The notes: generated by a model from the letters alone, not told the origin. Counted from the stretch's first letter, positions 8,096 through 21,973 are shown. The stretch is 22,647 nt of DNA from Alcaligenes faecalis (GCF_041521385.1 NZ_CP168006.1:4124523-4147169), one strand, 5' to 3'. Translations and numbers: made by a program.

Positions 8096-8879
8096 ATTCT
8101 GGCGGGATGCCGCCCTGCCGTATGTAGAGAGCCGGCGCGCCTGCGATAGCCGTATCTGCTACCAGGAGCACAGCCACCCCACTTACTCGATAGGTGCCGT
8201 TGATGGCGGTAGCAGCGTCTTTACGGGCGCACCCGACGGCCCGGTCCAGCTTGCACCTGGTTCTCTGGTCTTTGTACCCGCGCACCGCAGCCATGCCTGC
8301 AACCCTCTCCCTGATCAGTCCTGGAGCTATCAAATGCTGCATCTGGATGCGGCATGGCTGGAGCAGCTTTGGCAGGAAAACACAGGATTCAGACTTGAGG
8401 CCCAGGAGCCTATCCGCGTTAGCCACGAACCACAGCTTTATGCGGCCTACTGTGAGTTGAACACCCTTTTGTTTTCCGCTGCTCCCGTACTGAGCAAAGA
8501 AGCGGCACTGATCGACTTTGTGGTCCACTACTGGCCAGTGAACTCCCAACCCCTGGCACCGGCTCCACCGCCTAGCCCCATTTTGCAGAAGACCCTGGAT
8601 CGCTGGATTGAGGGCCAGTTAGCCACTATCCCCCTGCACGAACTGGCTCAGGATACCGGATTGAGCCGCTACCAACTGATTCGTGCCTTTCGGCGCCATA
8701 CCGGCCTGACGCCCCAGCGTTGGCAACTGAATCAACGTGTCAACCTGGCCCGGGACGCCCTGCGACAAGGTGATGAGCTCGCTGAGATTGCCTACCGTCT
8801 GGATTTTGCGGATCAAAGCCACTTTCAGCGCGTATTCAAGCACTACACCGGCGTCACTCCAGGGCAGTACCGGGGCTAG
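8085..8879 (+). CDS. AraC-family transcriptional regulator
   Basis: A DNA-binding regulator of 264 residues from the chosen start. The N-terminal part (about 20-150) looks like an AraC-type cupin effector domain, with HSHPTYSIG and the LAPGSLVFVPAHRSHAC strand-turn. The C-terminal 95 residues hold two helix-turn-helix motifs: about 182-203 (IPLHELAQDTGLSRYQLIRAF) and about 231-252, ending in the family signature SHFQRVFKHYTGVTPGQYR. The ATG at 8085 overlaps the end of the kinase gene by 11 nt and suggests coupled translation; in-frame starts at 8076 and 8004 are alternatives. The next gene, 102 nt on, is a LysE-type exporter. AraC regulators next to LysE/RhtB exporters are a common pair, so this one may sense an amino acid or similar metabolite. 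The effector is unknown. Confidence 0.9.
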   Translation: MKTEFWRDAALPYVESRRACDSRICYQEHSHPTYSIGAVDGGSSVFTGAPDGPVQLAPGSLVFVPAHRSHACNPLPDQSWSYQMLHLDAAWLEQLWQENTGFRLEAQEPIRVSHEPQLYAAYCELNTLLFSAAPVLSKEAALIDFVVHYWPVNSQPLAPAPPPSPILQKTLDRWIEGQLATIPLHELAQDTGLSRYQLIRAFRRHTGLTPQRWQLNQRVNLARDALRQGDELAEIAYRLDFADQSHFQRVFKHYTGVTPGQYRG

Positions 8880-8981
8880 AAAACACCCCACGCCCTTGCT
8901 ACTCCAGGGGAAACGCACTTTTATTCAATACGTCCCTCACGCTTCTGGTCACACTGCGGTTTTGCTCCCGGAAGTACTGCC

Positions 8982-9626
8982 ATGTCCTTGTTCCTGCTGA
9001 TCGCCAGCACCCATTTTCTAGCCCTTCTGTCCCCTGGCCCTGATTTTTTCCTGATCGCCCGCAGCACCTTGGCCCATGGTCGCTGGATAGCAAGCGGAGC
9101 CTGTGCCGGTATCGCCCTGGCCAATGGCATTTACATCAGTCTGGCGCTCACTGGCTTTACCCGGATGAGTACCAGCAGCCCCCTCTTTCTGTTGCTTCAA
9201 GGTGCTGGAGGACTGTATCTGCTGTATTTAGGTGTGAAATTTTTGCAGACAGCCCGTCACAGCAAACCGCACAGAATCAGCGCCTTTGGCGCTTCTGCAG
9301 GCGGCTGGTGGCATCATGCCCTGCTGGGATTGCTCTCCGGGCTGCTCAATCCCAAGAACGCACTGTTTTACGCCAGCCTGGCCTCGGTACTGGCCAGCAG
9401 CCGCGCCGGTACCGGCCTTCATATTCTGCTAGGCCTGTGGATGTTCTTTACTGTTTTGCTCTGGGATGTATTTATTACCATTCTGATCGGGCATTCTCGC
9501 TGGCAGCAAGGCATACAACAGCCCTTGCCTCGTATCGAGCAGCTCTGTGGGCTGCTGCTGTGCCTGATTGCGGTCGCCACGCTGTTGAACAGCGCCCAGC
9601 ACCTGAGCGGGAACTGGCTACGCTGA
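8982..9626 (+). CDS. LysE/RhtB-family amino acid exporter
   Basis: An inner-membrane exporter of 214 residues with about six hydrophobic segments. The family signatures are visible: SPGPDF near the N-terminus (residues 17-22), GGLYLLYLGVKFL (about 76-88) and LLNPKNALFY (121-130). The family exports amino acids and related compounds, usually by proton exchange; the substrate cannot be told from sequence. The 102-nt gap to the AraC-family gene shows no clear promoter or terminator, so the two may be co-transcribed. Downstream there is a 246-nt gap before azurin. The start ATG at 8982 gives the short N-terminus typical of the family. Confidence 0.9.
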   Translation: MSLFLLIASTHFLALLSPGPDFFLIARSTLAHGRWIASGACAGIALANGIYISLALTGFTRMSTSSPLFLLLQGAGGLYLLYLGVKFLQTARHSKPHRISAFGASAGGWWHHALLGLLSGLLNPKNALFYASLASVLASSRAGTGLHILLGLWMFFTVLLWDVFITILIGHSRWQQGIQQPLPRIEQLCGLLLCLIAVATLLNSAQHLSGNWLR

Positions 9627-9794
9627 AACACGATACCTAGTCTGCGCTGCCGTCAAGCTCCCCGAAGGCGATAGAGTAAGACTGTTAGAGCCACATCAAA
9701 CGATGAGAAAACAAGTCATTTACGGACTCGGACGAGGCAACATAAGCCACTAAAATAGTCCGGGTCTTTGTTTTGTTAAGCACCTGGAGTGCGC

Positions 9795-9810
9795 TACAGT
9801 CTATGCTGTA
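9795..9810. promoter_or_regulatory. inverted repeat upstream of azurin
   Basis: A perfect TACAG-N6-CTGTA repeat lies 63 nt before the azurin start. It could be an operator or a short hairpin in the 5' untranslated region. No convincing sigma-70 promoter was found in the 9627-9872 gap; TAAAAT at 9752-9757 is a possible -10 but lacks a good -35. Confidence 0.3.
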
Positions 9811-9872
9811 AGACCGGAACAACACCCCCGTGTCCCGTTCCTTTTTTTGTCAGTTTTCAAGGAGTTACTAGA

Positions 9873-10319
9873 ATGTTTGCCAAACTTGCTTTCACAGCCG
9901 TTCTTGGATTGGCCAGCGTGCCTGCTTTTGCTGCTTGCGACGTTACCATCGAAGGCAATGACTCCATGCAGTTCAACACCAAGAGCATCGTTGTTGACAA
10001 GACATGCAAGGAATTCACGATCAATCTGAAACACACCGGCAAGCTGCCTAAAGCAGCCATGGGCCACAACGTCGTTATCTCGAAAAAATCCGATGAAAGC
10101 GCAGTTGCGACCGATGGCATGAAAGCCGGTCTGGACAGCAACTACGTTAAAGCCGGTGACGAGCGTGTGATTGCTCACACAGACGTGATCGGTGGCGGCG
10201 AAAGCACCTCTGTCACCTTTGACGTGTCCAAGCTGAAAGAGGGCGAAGACTACGCTTTCTTCTGCTCCTTCCCAGGTCACTGGAGCATCATGACGGGCGA
10301 AATCAAGCTGGGTAGCTAA
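9873..10319 (+). CDS. azu: azurin, periplasmic blue copper protein
   Basis: A small type-1 copper electron carrier of the periplasm that shuttles electrons in respiratory and denitrification chains. The preprotein is 148 residues with a 20-residue Sec signal peptide ([20 protein letters not shown]), leaving a mature protein of 128, the usual size. The copper site is complete in mature numbering: G44-H45, C111, H116 and M120. The disulfide pair C2-C25 is also present. The start at 9873 is chosen for the signal peptide and the AAGGAG site 8 nt upstream; a longer frame opening at 9789 would spoil the signal sequence. The mature sequence strongly resembles Alcaligenes faecalis azurin from memory, which supports the host assignment. 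It is convergent with rpoC and shares a terminator with it. Confidence 0.97.
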   Translation: MFAKLAFTAVLGLASVPAFAACDVTIEGNDSMQFNTKSIVVDKTCKEFTINLKHTGKLPKAAMGHNVVISKKSDESAVATDGMKAGLDSNYVKAGDERVIAHTDVIGGGESTSVTFDVSKLKEGEDYAFFCSFPGHWSIMTGEIKLGS

Positions 10320-10350
10320 GCGCATCCGCTTATAGCCGCTGGACGGCCAT

Positions 10351-10388
10351 AAAAAAACCCCACATGGTTATGCCACGTGGGGTTTTTT
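10351..10388. terminator. bidirectional terminator between azurin and rpoC
   Basis: A 10-bp stem, CCCCACATGG against CCACGTGGGG with one mismatch, has a 5-nt loop. It is flanked by seven A on the left and six T on the right, so it gives a stem plus T-run on both strands. It lies between the convergent stops at 10319 and 10475 and should end both the azurin transcript and the rpoBC transcript. Confidence 0.88.
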
Positions 10389-10474
10389 GTAGCCTGGATC
10401 ATCTGGTTTTATCCAAATACCTGAGGGTATCGGCCCACCCTGGATAAACAGGATGGGGGACCACACGATTTAGC

Positions 10475-14739
<4,265 letters not shown>

Positions 14740-14740
<1 letters not shown>

Positions 14741-17700
14741 TATTTACGCTCCAAATCCATGTCCAGGGACAAGGAACGGATTTCCTTGACCAGAACGTTA
14801 AAGGACTCCGGCATACCGGCGTCGATCACGTGGTCACCCTTGACAATGTTCTCGTAGACCTTGGTACGGCCAGCGATGTCGTCGGATTTAACCGTGAGCA
14901 TTTCCTGCAGGGTGTAGGCGGCGCCATACGCTTCCAGCGCCCAGACTTCCATCTCCCCGAAACGCTGACCACCGAACTGCGCCTTACCACCCAGCGGCTG
15001 CTGAGTAACCAGCGAGTATGGGCCGGTGGAACGAGCGTGCATCTTGTCATCGACCAAGTGATGCAGCTTCAGGTAGTGCATGTAGCCCACAGTGACCATA
15101 CGCTCAAAGGCCTCGCCTGTACGACCGTCAAACAGGCGAACCTGAGTGCGGTGCGGTGCCAGTTGCAGGTTCTCGGCGATATCGTCTGGATAGGCCAGAC
15201 GCAACATCTTGTCGATTTCCTGCTCGGTTGCACCGTCGAACACGGGCGTAGCCAATGGCAGACCTTTCTGCAAGTTGGTGGCCATGTTCATCACTTCGTC
15301 GTCAGTCAACTCGTTGATGCGAGTTTTCTTGCCGGTCGTGTTGTAGACCTTGTCCAGGAACGCGCGCAGTTCGGAAACCTGCACGTTCTTTTCTTCTTGC
15401 ATCATGTCGTTGATGCGGTGGCCAATACCCTTGGCTGCCCAACCCAGGTGAACTTCCAGAACCTGACCCACGTTCATACGCGAAGGCACGCCCAGCGGGT
15501 TCAGAACGATGTCCACAGGGGTACCGTCAGCCATGTGCGGCATGTCTTCCACGGGAACGATGCGGGAAACCACACCCTTGTTACCGTGACGACCAGCCAT
15601 CTTGTCACCGGGCTGCAGACGACGCTTAACAGCCAGGTAAACCTTGACCATCTTCAGCACGCCAGGAGGCAGCTCGTCGCCTTGGGTGAGCTTCTTGCGC
15701 TTTTCTTCAAACGCCAGATCGAACTGGTGACGCTTTTGCTCCAAGGATTCCTTGGTGTGCTCCAGCACCAGTGCGTGTTGCTCATCAGCCAGACGAATGT
15801 CGAACCACTGCCAGCGATCCAGATCGTTCAGGTAGTCAGCGGTCAGTTCGGTGCCCTTGGGCAGCTTGCGAGGACCACCGTTAACGGTTTTGCCGACCAG
15901 GAACTTCAAGGCACGGTCAAAAGCGTCGTCTTCAACGATTTGCAACTGGTCGTTCAGGTCCTGGCGGTAGCGACGCAGCTCATCATCAATGATGGACTGG
16001 GCACGCTTGTCACGCTCGATACCTTCACGGGTAAAGACTTGAACGTCGATCACCGTACCGACCATGCCCGAAGGCACACGCAGGGAGGTGTCTTTAACGT
16101 CAGAGGCTTTTTCACCAAAAATGGCGCGCAGCAGCTTTTCTTCTGGGGTCAGCTGAGTTTCACCCTTGGGGGTCACTTTACCGACCAGCACGTCGTCGGC
16201 ACGCACTTCAGCGCCGATGTACACAATGCCGGAATCGTCCAGACGGTTCAGCTGAATTTCGGACAGGTTGCTGATATCGCGGGTGATATCCTCAGGTCCC
16301 AGCTTCGTGTCACGGGCAACAACCGTCAGCTCTTCGATGTGAACCGACGTATAGCGATCATCAGCCACGACCTTCTCGGAGATCAGAATCGAGTCCTCGA
16401 AGTTGTAGCCGTTCCAGGGCATAAAGGCGATCAGCATGTTCTGACCCAGCGCCAATTCGCCCAGGTCAGTCGATGCGCCGTCGGCCAGCACGTCACCACG
16501 AGCCACGATATCGCCACGCTTGACGATAGGACGCTGGTTGATGTTGGTGTTCTGGTTGGAACGGGTGTACTTGGTCATGTTGTAGATATCTACACCGACC
16601 TCGCCAGCCACGTTCTCGTCATCGTGCACGCGAATAACCACGCGCTGTGCGTCAACGTCTACCACCACACCGCCACGACGGGCTTGTACGGTCGTACCCG
16701 AGTCAACAGCAACAGTACGTTCAATACCGGTACCGACCAAAGGCTTCTCAGGGCGCAGGCAAGGAACTGCCTGACGCTGCATGTTGGCGCCCATCAGTGC
16801 TCGGTTGGCGTCATCGTGTTCCAGGAACGGAATCAGCGAAGCAGCCACAGACACGATCTGCGAAGGAGCCACGTCCATGTAATGGATATTTTCTGGCGCC
16901 GTCATCATGGTTTCACCCGCTTCACGGCAGGCAACCAGATCGTTGGCAAAAGCACCGTCTTCGGTCAACTCGGCGTTAGCCTGAGCGATGACGTAATTGC
17001 TTTCTTCAATAGCTGACAGGTAATCGATCTGCTCACTGACCTTGCCATCAACAATCTTGCGGTAAGGTGTTTCCAGGAAGCCGTACTCGTTCAGACGAGC
17101 GTACAGCGCCATGGAGTTGATCAGACCAATGTTTGGACCTTCAGGCGTTTCAATCGGGCACACGCGACCGTAGTGGGTTGGGTGCACGTCGCGCACCTCA
17201 AAGCCCGCACGCTCACGAGTCAGACCACCAGGGCCCAGTGCCGAAACACGACGCTTGTGCGTAATCTCGGACAATGGGTTGGTTTGGTCCATAAACTGCG
17301 ACAGCTGGCTGGAACCGAAGAACTCCTTGACAGCCGCGGAGATGGGCTTGGAGTTGATCAGATCGTGCGGCATCAGGTTTTCGGTCTCGGCCTGGCCCAG
17401 ACGTTCCTTAACAGCACGTTCCACACGCACCAGACCGGCGCGGAACTGGTTTTCAGCCAATTCGCCCACGCAACGAACACGACGGTTACCCAGGTGATCG
17501 ATATCGTCGATCTGACCGCGGCCATTACGCAGATTCACCAGCACCTGAATGGTGTCCAGAATATCTTCGTCGGTCAGGGTCATGGGCCCTTCGATGCTGT
17601 CACCACGACCCAGACGGCTGTTGACCTTCATGCGACCCACGCGCGACAAGTCGTAGGACTCTTCGCTGTAGAACAGACGGTTGAACAGAGCCTCAACCGC

Positions 17701-18852
17701 TTCTTCGGTTGGTGGCTCGCCGGGGCGCATCATGCGATAAATCGCAATACGGGCAGCATTGGAATCCGCTGTTTCGTCAGTACGCAGGGTCAGGGAGATG
17801 AAGCCGCCCTGATCCAGTTCGTTGACGTACAGGGTCTCGAAATCACGCACATTGGCTGCACGCATTTCGGCCAGAATGGATTCGGTAATTTCGTCGTTGG
17901 CGTTGGCAATCACTTCGCCGGTTTCGGCGTTGATGATGTTCTTGGCCAGCACACGCCCCAGAAGGAAATCTTCCGGGATAGAGATGTATTCGATCTTAGC
18001 TGCTTGCAGGTCGCGCAAATGCTTGGCATTGATACGCTTGTCCTTTTCAACCAGTACACGACCATCACGGTCGGTAATGTCGAAACGGGCAACCTCGCCC
18101 TTCCAGTGCTCTGGAACGAATTGCAGCTTGCCACCTTCCTGGTGCAGTTCGATGTGATCGAACTCGAAGAAGTGGGCCAGGATCTGCTCTGGCGTCAGGC
18201 CAATGGCCTTCAGCAAGATGGTCACAGGCATTTTGCGACGACGGTCGATACGGAAGAACAGAATGTCCTTCGGGTCGAACTCGAAGTCCAGCCAGGAACC
18301 ACGGTAAGGAATCACGCGCGCCGAGAACAGCAACTTGCCCGAGCTGTGCGTTTTACCACGGTCGTGTTCAAAGAACACACCGGGAGAACGGTGCAACTGG
18401 GAAACGATGACTCGTTCGGTACCGTTGATCACAAAAGAGCCGTTATCAGTCATCAGGGGCATTTCGCCCATGTAGACTTCTTGCTCTTTTACTTCCTTGA
18501 CGGTAGGCTTGCTCACCTCGCGGTCCATGAGGACCAGACGAACCTTCGCCCGCAAGGGGGAGGCATAGGTCAAACCACGAAGTTGACACTCTTTGACGTC
18601 GAACACCGGCTCGCCGAGCGTATAGCTCACGAACTCTAGCCGCGCCATTTGGTTATGGCTTACTATTGGAAATATAGAACTGAAAGCTTCCTGCAAGCCT
18701 TCAACCTTACGCTGAGAAGGCAGCGTGTCCTTCTGCAAGAAGGTTCTGAAAGAATGCAGCTGGGTAGCCAACAGGTAAGGAACCTGCTGTACGTCTTCAC
18801 GTTTGGCGAAGCTCTTGCGTATGCGCTTTTTTTCGGTGTACGAATAAGGCAT
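14740..18852 (-). CDS. rpoB: DNA-directed RNA polymerase subunit beta
   Basis: Second-largest subunit of core RNA polymerase and the rifampicin target; 1370 residues from the chosen start. It begins [13 protein letters not shown], the betaproteobacterial N-terminus. A GTG two codons upstream is possible but unlikely. The rifampicin-resistance region is intact and wild type: [20 protein letters not shown], with D522, H532 and S537 equivalent to E. coli D516, H526 and S531. Conserved blocks such as [20 protein letters not shown] and the C-terminal [20 protein letters not shown] are present. It follows rplL after a 162-nt spacer with two terminator-like hairpins and overlaps rpoC by one base. 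Expression is probably set by partial readthrough from the rplJL transcript. Confidence 0.99.
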
Positions 18853-18912
18853 GAGCACTCCGACTCAAGGGTTACACGGACCGTCAACCACGGCCCTGGT
18901 TTACGACTCTAA

Positions 18913-18955
18913 AAAACCCGACTTTCTACAATACTCATTAAAAATCGTGGGTTTT
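18913..18955 (-). terminator. weak terminator-like repeat in the rplL-rpoB spacer
   Basis: AAAACCC and GGGTTTT arms (7 bp, possible extra wobble pair) surround a 29-nt loop and end in a T-run on the transcribed strand. The loop is large, so it is less convincing than the hairpin at 18970-19000. Together they could limit readthrough into rpoBC. Confidence 0.25.
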
Positions 18956-18965
18956 CTGGAAACGC

Positions 18966-19000
18966 AAAAGCCCGGGAAGGCTTGAAACGCATTCCCGGGC
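18966..19000 (-). terminator. rplL-rpoB attenuator hairpin
   Basis: A perfect 9-bp GC-rich stem, GCCCGGGAA/TTCCCGGGC (arms 18970-18978 and 18992-19000), has a 13-nt loop and is followed at once by TTTT on the transcribed strand. It begins 14 nt after the rplL stop. In E. coli a partial terminator in the same place lowers rpoBC expression relative to the ribosomal stalk genes, so this is probably its functional counterpart. The short T-run fits partial termination. Confidence 0.65.
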
Positions 19001-19014
19001 ATCTATCGATACTC

Positions 19015-19392
19015 TTACTTGAGCTCGATCTTGGCGCCAGCTTCTTCCAGCTTCTTCTGAGCATCTTCAGCGTCAGCTTTGGACAGGCCTTCTTTAACAG
19101 CCTTAGGAGCACCGTCAACCAGATCTTTGGCTTCTTTCAGGCCCAGACCGGTGATTTCGCGCACGACTTTAATGACGCTAACTTTGTTTGCGCCAACGTC
19201 AGCCAGGAACACGGTGAATTCGGTTTGCTCTTCAGCGGCAGCAGCAGCGCCACCAGCAGCAGGAGCTGCAACAGCAACAGCGGCGGCAGCAGCCGACACA
19301 CCGAATTTTTCTTCCATTTCTTTGATCAGCTCGGACAGTTCGAGCACGGACATTGCGCCGATGGCGTCAAGGATTTCAGCTTTAGTAGCCAT
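19015..19392 (-). CDS. rplL: 50S ribosomal protein L7/L12
   Basis: Stalk protein present in several copies per ribosome, which recruits and stimulates the translational GTPases. The 125-residue product has the N-terminal dimerisation helices (about 1-32), an alanine-rich flexible hinge (about 33-53) and the C-terminal factor-binding domain (about 57-125), ending in [18 protein letters not shown] ribosome-binding site precedes the ATG at 19390-19392. It follows rplJ after 79 nt, a spacer that contains a small GTCGTT/AACGAC hairpin (19434-19448). An attenuator hairpin lies just after its stop, before rpoB. Confidence 0.98.
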   Translation of the reverse strand: MATKAEILDAIGAMSVLELSELIKEMEEKFGVSAAAAAVAVAAPAAGGAAAAAEEQTEFTVFLADVGANKVSVIKVVREITGLGLKEAKDLVDGAPKAVKEGLSKADAEDAQKKLEEAGAKIELK

Positions 19393-19471
19393 TTTTAAGA
19401 ACTCCAGATATTAGGTAAATGCCAGGTTTGGTTGTCGTTCGCAACGACGAAGTTTCCTGAAGGAAAACTGC

Positions 19472-19996
19472 TTACGCAGCTTCTTTCTGATCGCGCACAG
19501 CCGCCAGGCCGCGAACAAACTTGGTGGGAACTTCGTTAAGCGTACGCACAAAAGTAGCGATAGGTGCTTGCATGGTGCCCAGCAGTTTCGCCAGCAGTTC
19601 GTCGCGCGAGGGCATTGTGGCCAGAGCCTTAACACCATCAGCATTCAGAACGCTATTGGGCAGCGCACCGCCCATGATGACCAATTTGTCATTGGTCTTG
19701 GCAAAATCTGCAACGACTTTCGCCGCAGCTACAGGATCTTCACTGATGGCGTACATCAGAGGACCCACGAGCTGGTTGGAGATACCGTCAAACGAGGTAC
19801 CTGCCAACGAACGACGAACCAGCGTGTTTTTCATGACACGCAGGTAGACGCCAGACTCACGCGCTTTTTTGCGCAATACGGTAGCAGAAGCGACGTCCAG
19901 ACCACGGTACTCGGCGATAATGATCGATTGAGCCTTTGCCAGTTCAGCAGTGACTTCTTCGATAACTACCGCTTTCTCTTCACGATTGAGACTCAC
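19472..19996 (-). CDS. rplJ: 50S ribosomal protein L10
   Basis: L10 anchors the L12 dimers to 23S rRNA and forms the base of the stalk. The chosen product is 174 residues, starting at a GTG (19994-19996) as (V/M)[14 protein letters not shown], the expected N-terminus. The GTG is preferred over a TTG six codons upstream because the AAGGAG site at 20006-20011 lies 9 nt before the GTG but overlaps the codons after the TTG. It leads the rplJL pair after a 233-nt gap from rplA that includes a hairpin just upstream of the ribosome-binding site. In E. coli, L10-L12 binds the rplJ leader to repress translation, and the same control is plausible here. Confidence 0.95.
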   Translation of the reverse strand: MSLNREEKAVVIEEVTAELAKAQSIIIAEYRGLDVASATVLRKKARESGVYLRVMKNTLVRRSLAGTSFDGISNQLVGPLMYAISEDPVAAAKVVADFAKTNDKLVIMGGALPNSVLNADGVKALATMPSRDELLAKLLGTMQAPIATFVRTLNEVPTKFVRGLAAVRDQKEAA

Positions 19997-20005
19997 GGTT
20001 GAACA

Positions 20006-20011
20006 CTCCTT
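20006..20011 (-). promoter_or_regulatory. ribosome-binding site deciding the rplJ GTG start
   Basis: AAGGAG on the minus strand lies 9 nt before the GTG at 19996. It falls inside the coding sequence if the upstream TTG were used, which argues for the GTG start. Confidence 0.7.
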
Positions 20012-20018
20012 CAAACGA

Positions 20019-20039
20019 TGTCGGGAAGGCTTCCCAACA
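20019..20039 (-). promoter_or_regulatory. rplJ leader hairpin next to the ribosome-binding site
   Basis: A TGT(n)GGGAA/TTCCC(n)ACA stem with a GGC/GCC loop lies 7 nt upstream of the rplJ ribosome-binding site. The location suits translational control of rplJL by L10-L12. The rest of the 20040-20229 leader has a further weak repeat (CCTG-TAAA-CAGG, near 20185) but nothing I can assign firmly. Confidence 0.35.
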
Positions 20040-20122
20040 TCAACCGAATGCGGCGCACCTGGACGAGTTCTATAACGAATTCTTCCACGGGCGCCGTCTA
20101 CGTTGGATGGGACGTTTTGCCC

Positions 20123-20149
20123 CGATTAAGCTGTGAGATGACAAGTCAA
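20123..20149 (-). promoter_or_regulatory. possible rplJL promoter
   Basis: TTGACT (20149-20144) and TAATCG (20128-20123) lie 15 nt apart on the minus strand in the rplA-rplJ gap, where E. coli has its PL10 promoter. The spacing is short and the -10 poor, so this is only a candidate. Confidence 0.22.
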
Positions 20150-20229
20150 CCAACGGCTCCAACGGTCTTTGACAGCAGTGTCCCTGTAAACAGGATCACA
20201 GCCCAAAGTTCTTTTTTTCCAACTGTTGA

Positions 20230-20925
20230 TTAAACAGCCAGAGATGCAATTTCAACACGTGCACCGCCACCCATGGTGGAGGACACGGCAACCTTGCGCA
20301 GGTAAACACCCTTGGCAGCGGCTGGACGAGCCTTGTTCAAGGCGTCAACCAGGGCAACCAGGTTAGTCTGCAGTTGTTCAACGTTGAACGAAGCGCGACC
20401 AATAGTGCTGTGAATGATACCGGCCTTGTCAGTACGGTATTGAACTTGACCAGCCTTGGCGTTCTTGACAGCCGTAGCAACGTCAGGCGTCACCGTACCA
20501 ACCTTGGGGTTTGGCATCAGGCCACGAGGACCCAGAACCTGACCCAGGGTACCAACCACACGCATGGTGTCGGGCGAAGCGATCACAACGTCAAAGTCCA
20601 TTTGACCGGCTTTGATTTGCTCAGCCAGATCGTCCAGACCAACGATGTCAGCACCCGCTTCACGAGCAGCATCGGCTTTTTCGCCTTGGGCGAAAACGGC
20701 AACACGCACGGTTTTACCAGTACCAGCAGGCAGAACCACCGAGCCACGAACCAGTTGGTCGGACTTACGGGGATCGATGCCCAACTGAACAGCGATATCG
20801 ATGGATTCGTCGAACTTGGCAGTAGCAGTGTCTTTTACCAGGGCCAGAGCTTCGGCCACAGGGTAGAACTTGTTGCGGTCGATCTTGGCAGCAATAGCGG
20901 CTGCGCGTTTGCTTACTTTAGCCAT
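20230..20925 (-). CDS. rplA: 50S ribosomal protein L1
   Basis: L1 binds 23S rRNA at the mobile L1 stalk near the E site. At 231 residues it has normal length. Conserved blocks are visible: the N-terminal [16 protein letters not shown], the central [17 protein letters not shown] and the C-terminal [15 protein letters not shown]. It starts three bases after the rplK stop, so the two are tightly coupled. In E. coli, L1 represses the rplKA pair by binding the leader before rplK. A large gap to rplJ follows. Confidence 0.98.
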   Translation of the reverse strand: MAKVSKRAAAIAAKIDRNKFYPVAEALALVKDTATAKFDESIDIAVQLGIDPRKSDQLVRGSVVLPAGTGKTVRVAVFAQGEKADAAREAGADIVGLDDLAEQIKAGQMDFDVVIASPDTMRVVGTLGQVLGPRGLMPNPKVGTVTPDVATAVKNAKAGQVQYRTDKAGIIHSTIGRASFNVEQLQTNLVALVDALNKARPAAAKGVYLRKVAVSSTMGGGARVEIASLAV

Positions 20926-20928
20926 GAT

Positions 20929-21363
20929 TTACACCACCCCTTCAACGTTGATGCCCATGCTGCGGGCGCTACCAGCGATGGTACGCACAGCGGCGTCCAG
21001 ATCGGCGGCGGTCAGGTCGGGTTGTTTGGTCTTGGCGATTTCTTCAGCCTGAGCGCGAGTCAGCGTACCGACTTTGTCCGCGTTAGGACGTGCAGAACCG
21101 GACTTGATACCAGCAGCCTTTTTGATCAGGATGGTTGCTGGAGGAGTCTTCATGATGAACGTGAAGCTCTTGTCAGCAAAAGCGGTGATCACCACAGGAA
21201 TTGGCAGACCGGGTTCCAGACCCTGTGTCTGGGCGTTGAACGCCTTGCAGAATTCCATGATGTTCAGACCGCGCTGACCCAGCGCCGGACCGATTGGAGG
21301 GGATGGGTTTGCCTTACCAGCTGGGACTTGCAGCTTGATAAAGCCGACGATTTTCTTCGCCAT
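20929..21363 (-). CDS. rplK: 50S ribosomal protein L11
   Basis: L11 binds the GTPase-associated centre of 23S rRNA with L10 and is needed for RelA activation and thiopeptide sensitivity. The 144-residue product has the proline-rich N-terminal domain ([19 protein letters not shown]) and the C-terminal rRNA-binding domain ending [10 protein letters not shown]. An AAGGAG site precedes the ATG. It follows nusG after 67 nt; that spacer holds a weak GCCTG/CAGGC repeat (21388-21410) that might relate to L1 control, but the fold is not convincing. Confidence 0.98.
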   Translation of the reverse strand: MAKKIVGFIKLQVPAGKANPSPPIGPALGQRGLNIMEFCKAFNAQTQGLEPGLPIPVVITAFADKSFTFIMKTPPATILIKKAAGIKSGSARPNADKVGTLTRAQAEEIAKTKQPDLTAADLDAAVRTIAGSARSMGINVEGVV

Positions 21364-21430
21364 GCTTAGCTCCTTGCGGGTGATGACGCCTGGCGCACAA
21401 TACGGCAGGCTTCCCGGGGGTTGTAATTAA

Positions 21431-21964
21431 TCAGGTCTTTTCGACTTGATCGAAATCGAGTTCGACAGGGGTAGCGCGGCCGAAAATGGTAACGGTGACA
21501 CGAACCTTGTTTTTCTCGTAGTTAACTTCTTCGACGTTACCGTTGAAGTCTGCAAACGGACCGTCCTTGACGCGTACCAGTTCGCCAACCTCGAACAGCA
21601 CTTTGTGCCGTGGCTTTTCAACGCCCTCTTCCATTTGCGACAGGATTTTTTCCACTTCGCGCTCGGAGATGGGAGCGGGACGGTTACCGGAACCGCCCAA
21701 AAAGCCGGTGACTCGCGGCGTACTTTTTACCAAGTGCCAGGTTTCGTCGGTCAAGGCCATCTCGACCAGTACGTAACCGGGGTAAATACGTCGCTCTGAA
21801 ATTGATTTCTTGCCGTTTTTTACTTCAACGACTTCTTCCGATGGAACCAGAATGCGACCAAACGCTTCTTGGAGATCAGCGCGTTCAATGCGCTCCACCA
21901 GAGCCTTGTGCACGCTTTTTTCCATGCCGGAATAAACGTGAACCACATACCAGCGTTTGCTCAT
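21431..21964 (-). CDS. nusG: transcription termination/antitermination protein NusG
   Basis: NusG binds RNA polymerase beta', speeds elongation, works with Rho and links polymerase to the ribosome. The 177-residue product has the NGN domain (about 1-110, starting [16 protein letters not shown], with [12 protein letters not shown]) and a C-terminal KOW domain (about 126-158, [19 protein letters not shown]). The length and domain order are standard. It begins 9 nt after the secE stop, the usual coupled secE-nusG pair. Confidence 0.98.
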   Translation of the reverse strand: MSKRWYVVHVYSGMEKSVHKALVERIERADLQEAFGRILVPSEEVVEVKNGKKSISERRIYPGYVLVEMALTDETWHLVKSTPRVTGFLGGSGNRPAPISEREVEKILSQMEEGVEKPRHKVLFEVGELVRVKDGPFADFNGNVEEVNYEKNKVRVTVTIFGRATPVELDFDQVEKT

Positions 21965-21973
21965 GTGTGCCCT

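Noticed and set aside
9848..9861. TTGTCAGTTTTCAA as a possible FNR/ANR-type site before azurin
   Set aside because: It matches the consensus half-sites poorly and abuts the ribosome-binding site 11 nt before the start codon, too far downstream for an activator site.
4299..10319. Mobile element origin of the plus-strand block
   Set aside because: I found no transposase or integrase gene, no terminal inverted or direct repeats and no obvious attachment site, so insertion by a mobile element cannot be supported.
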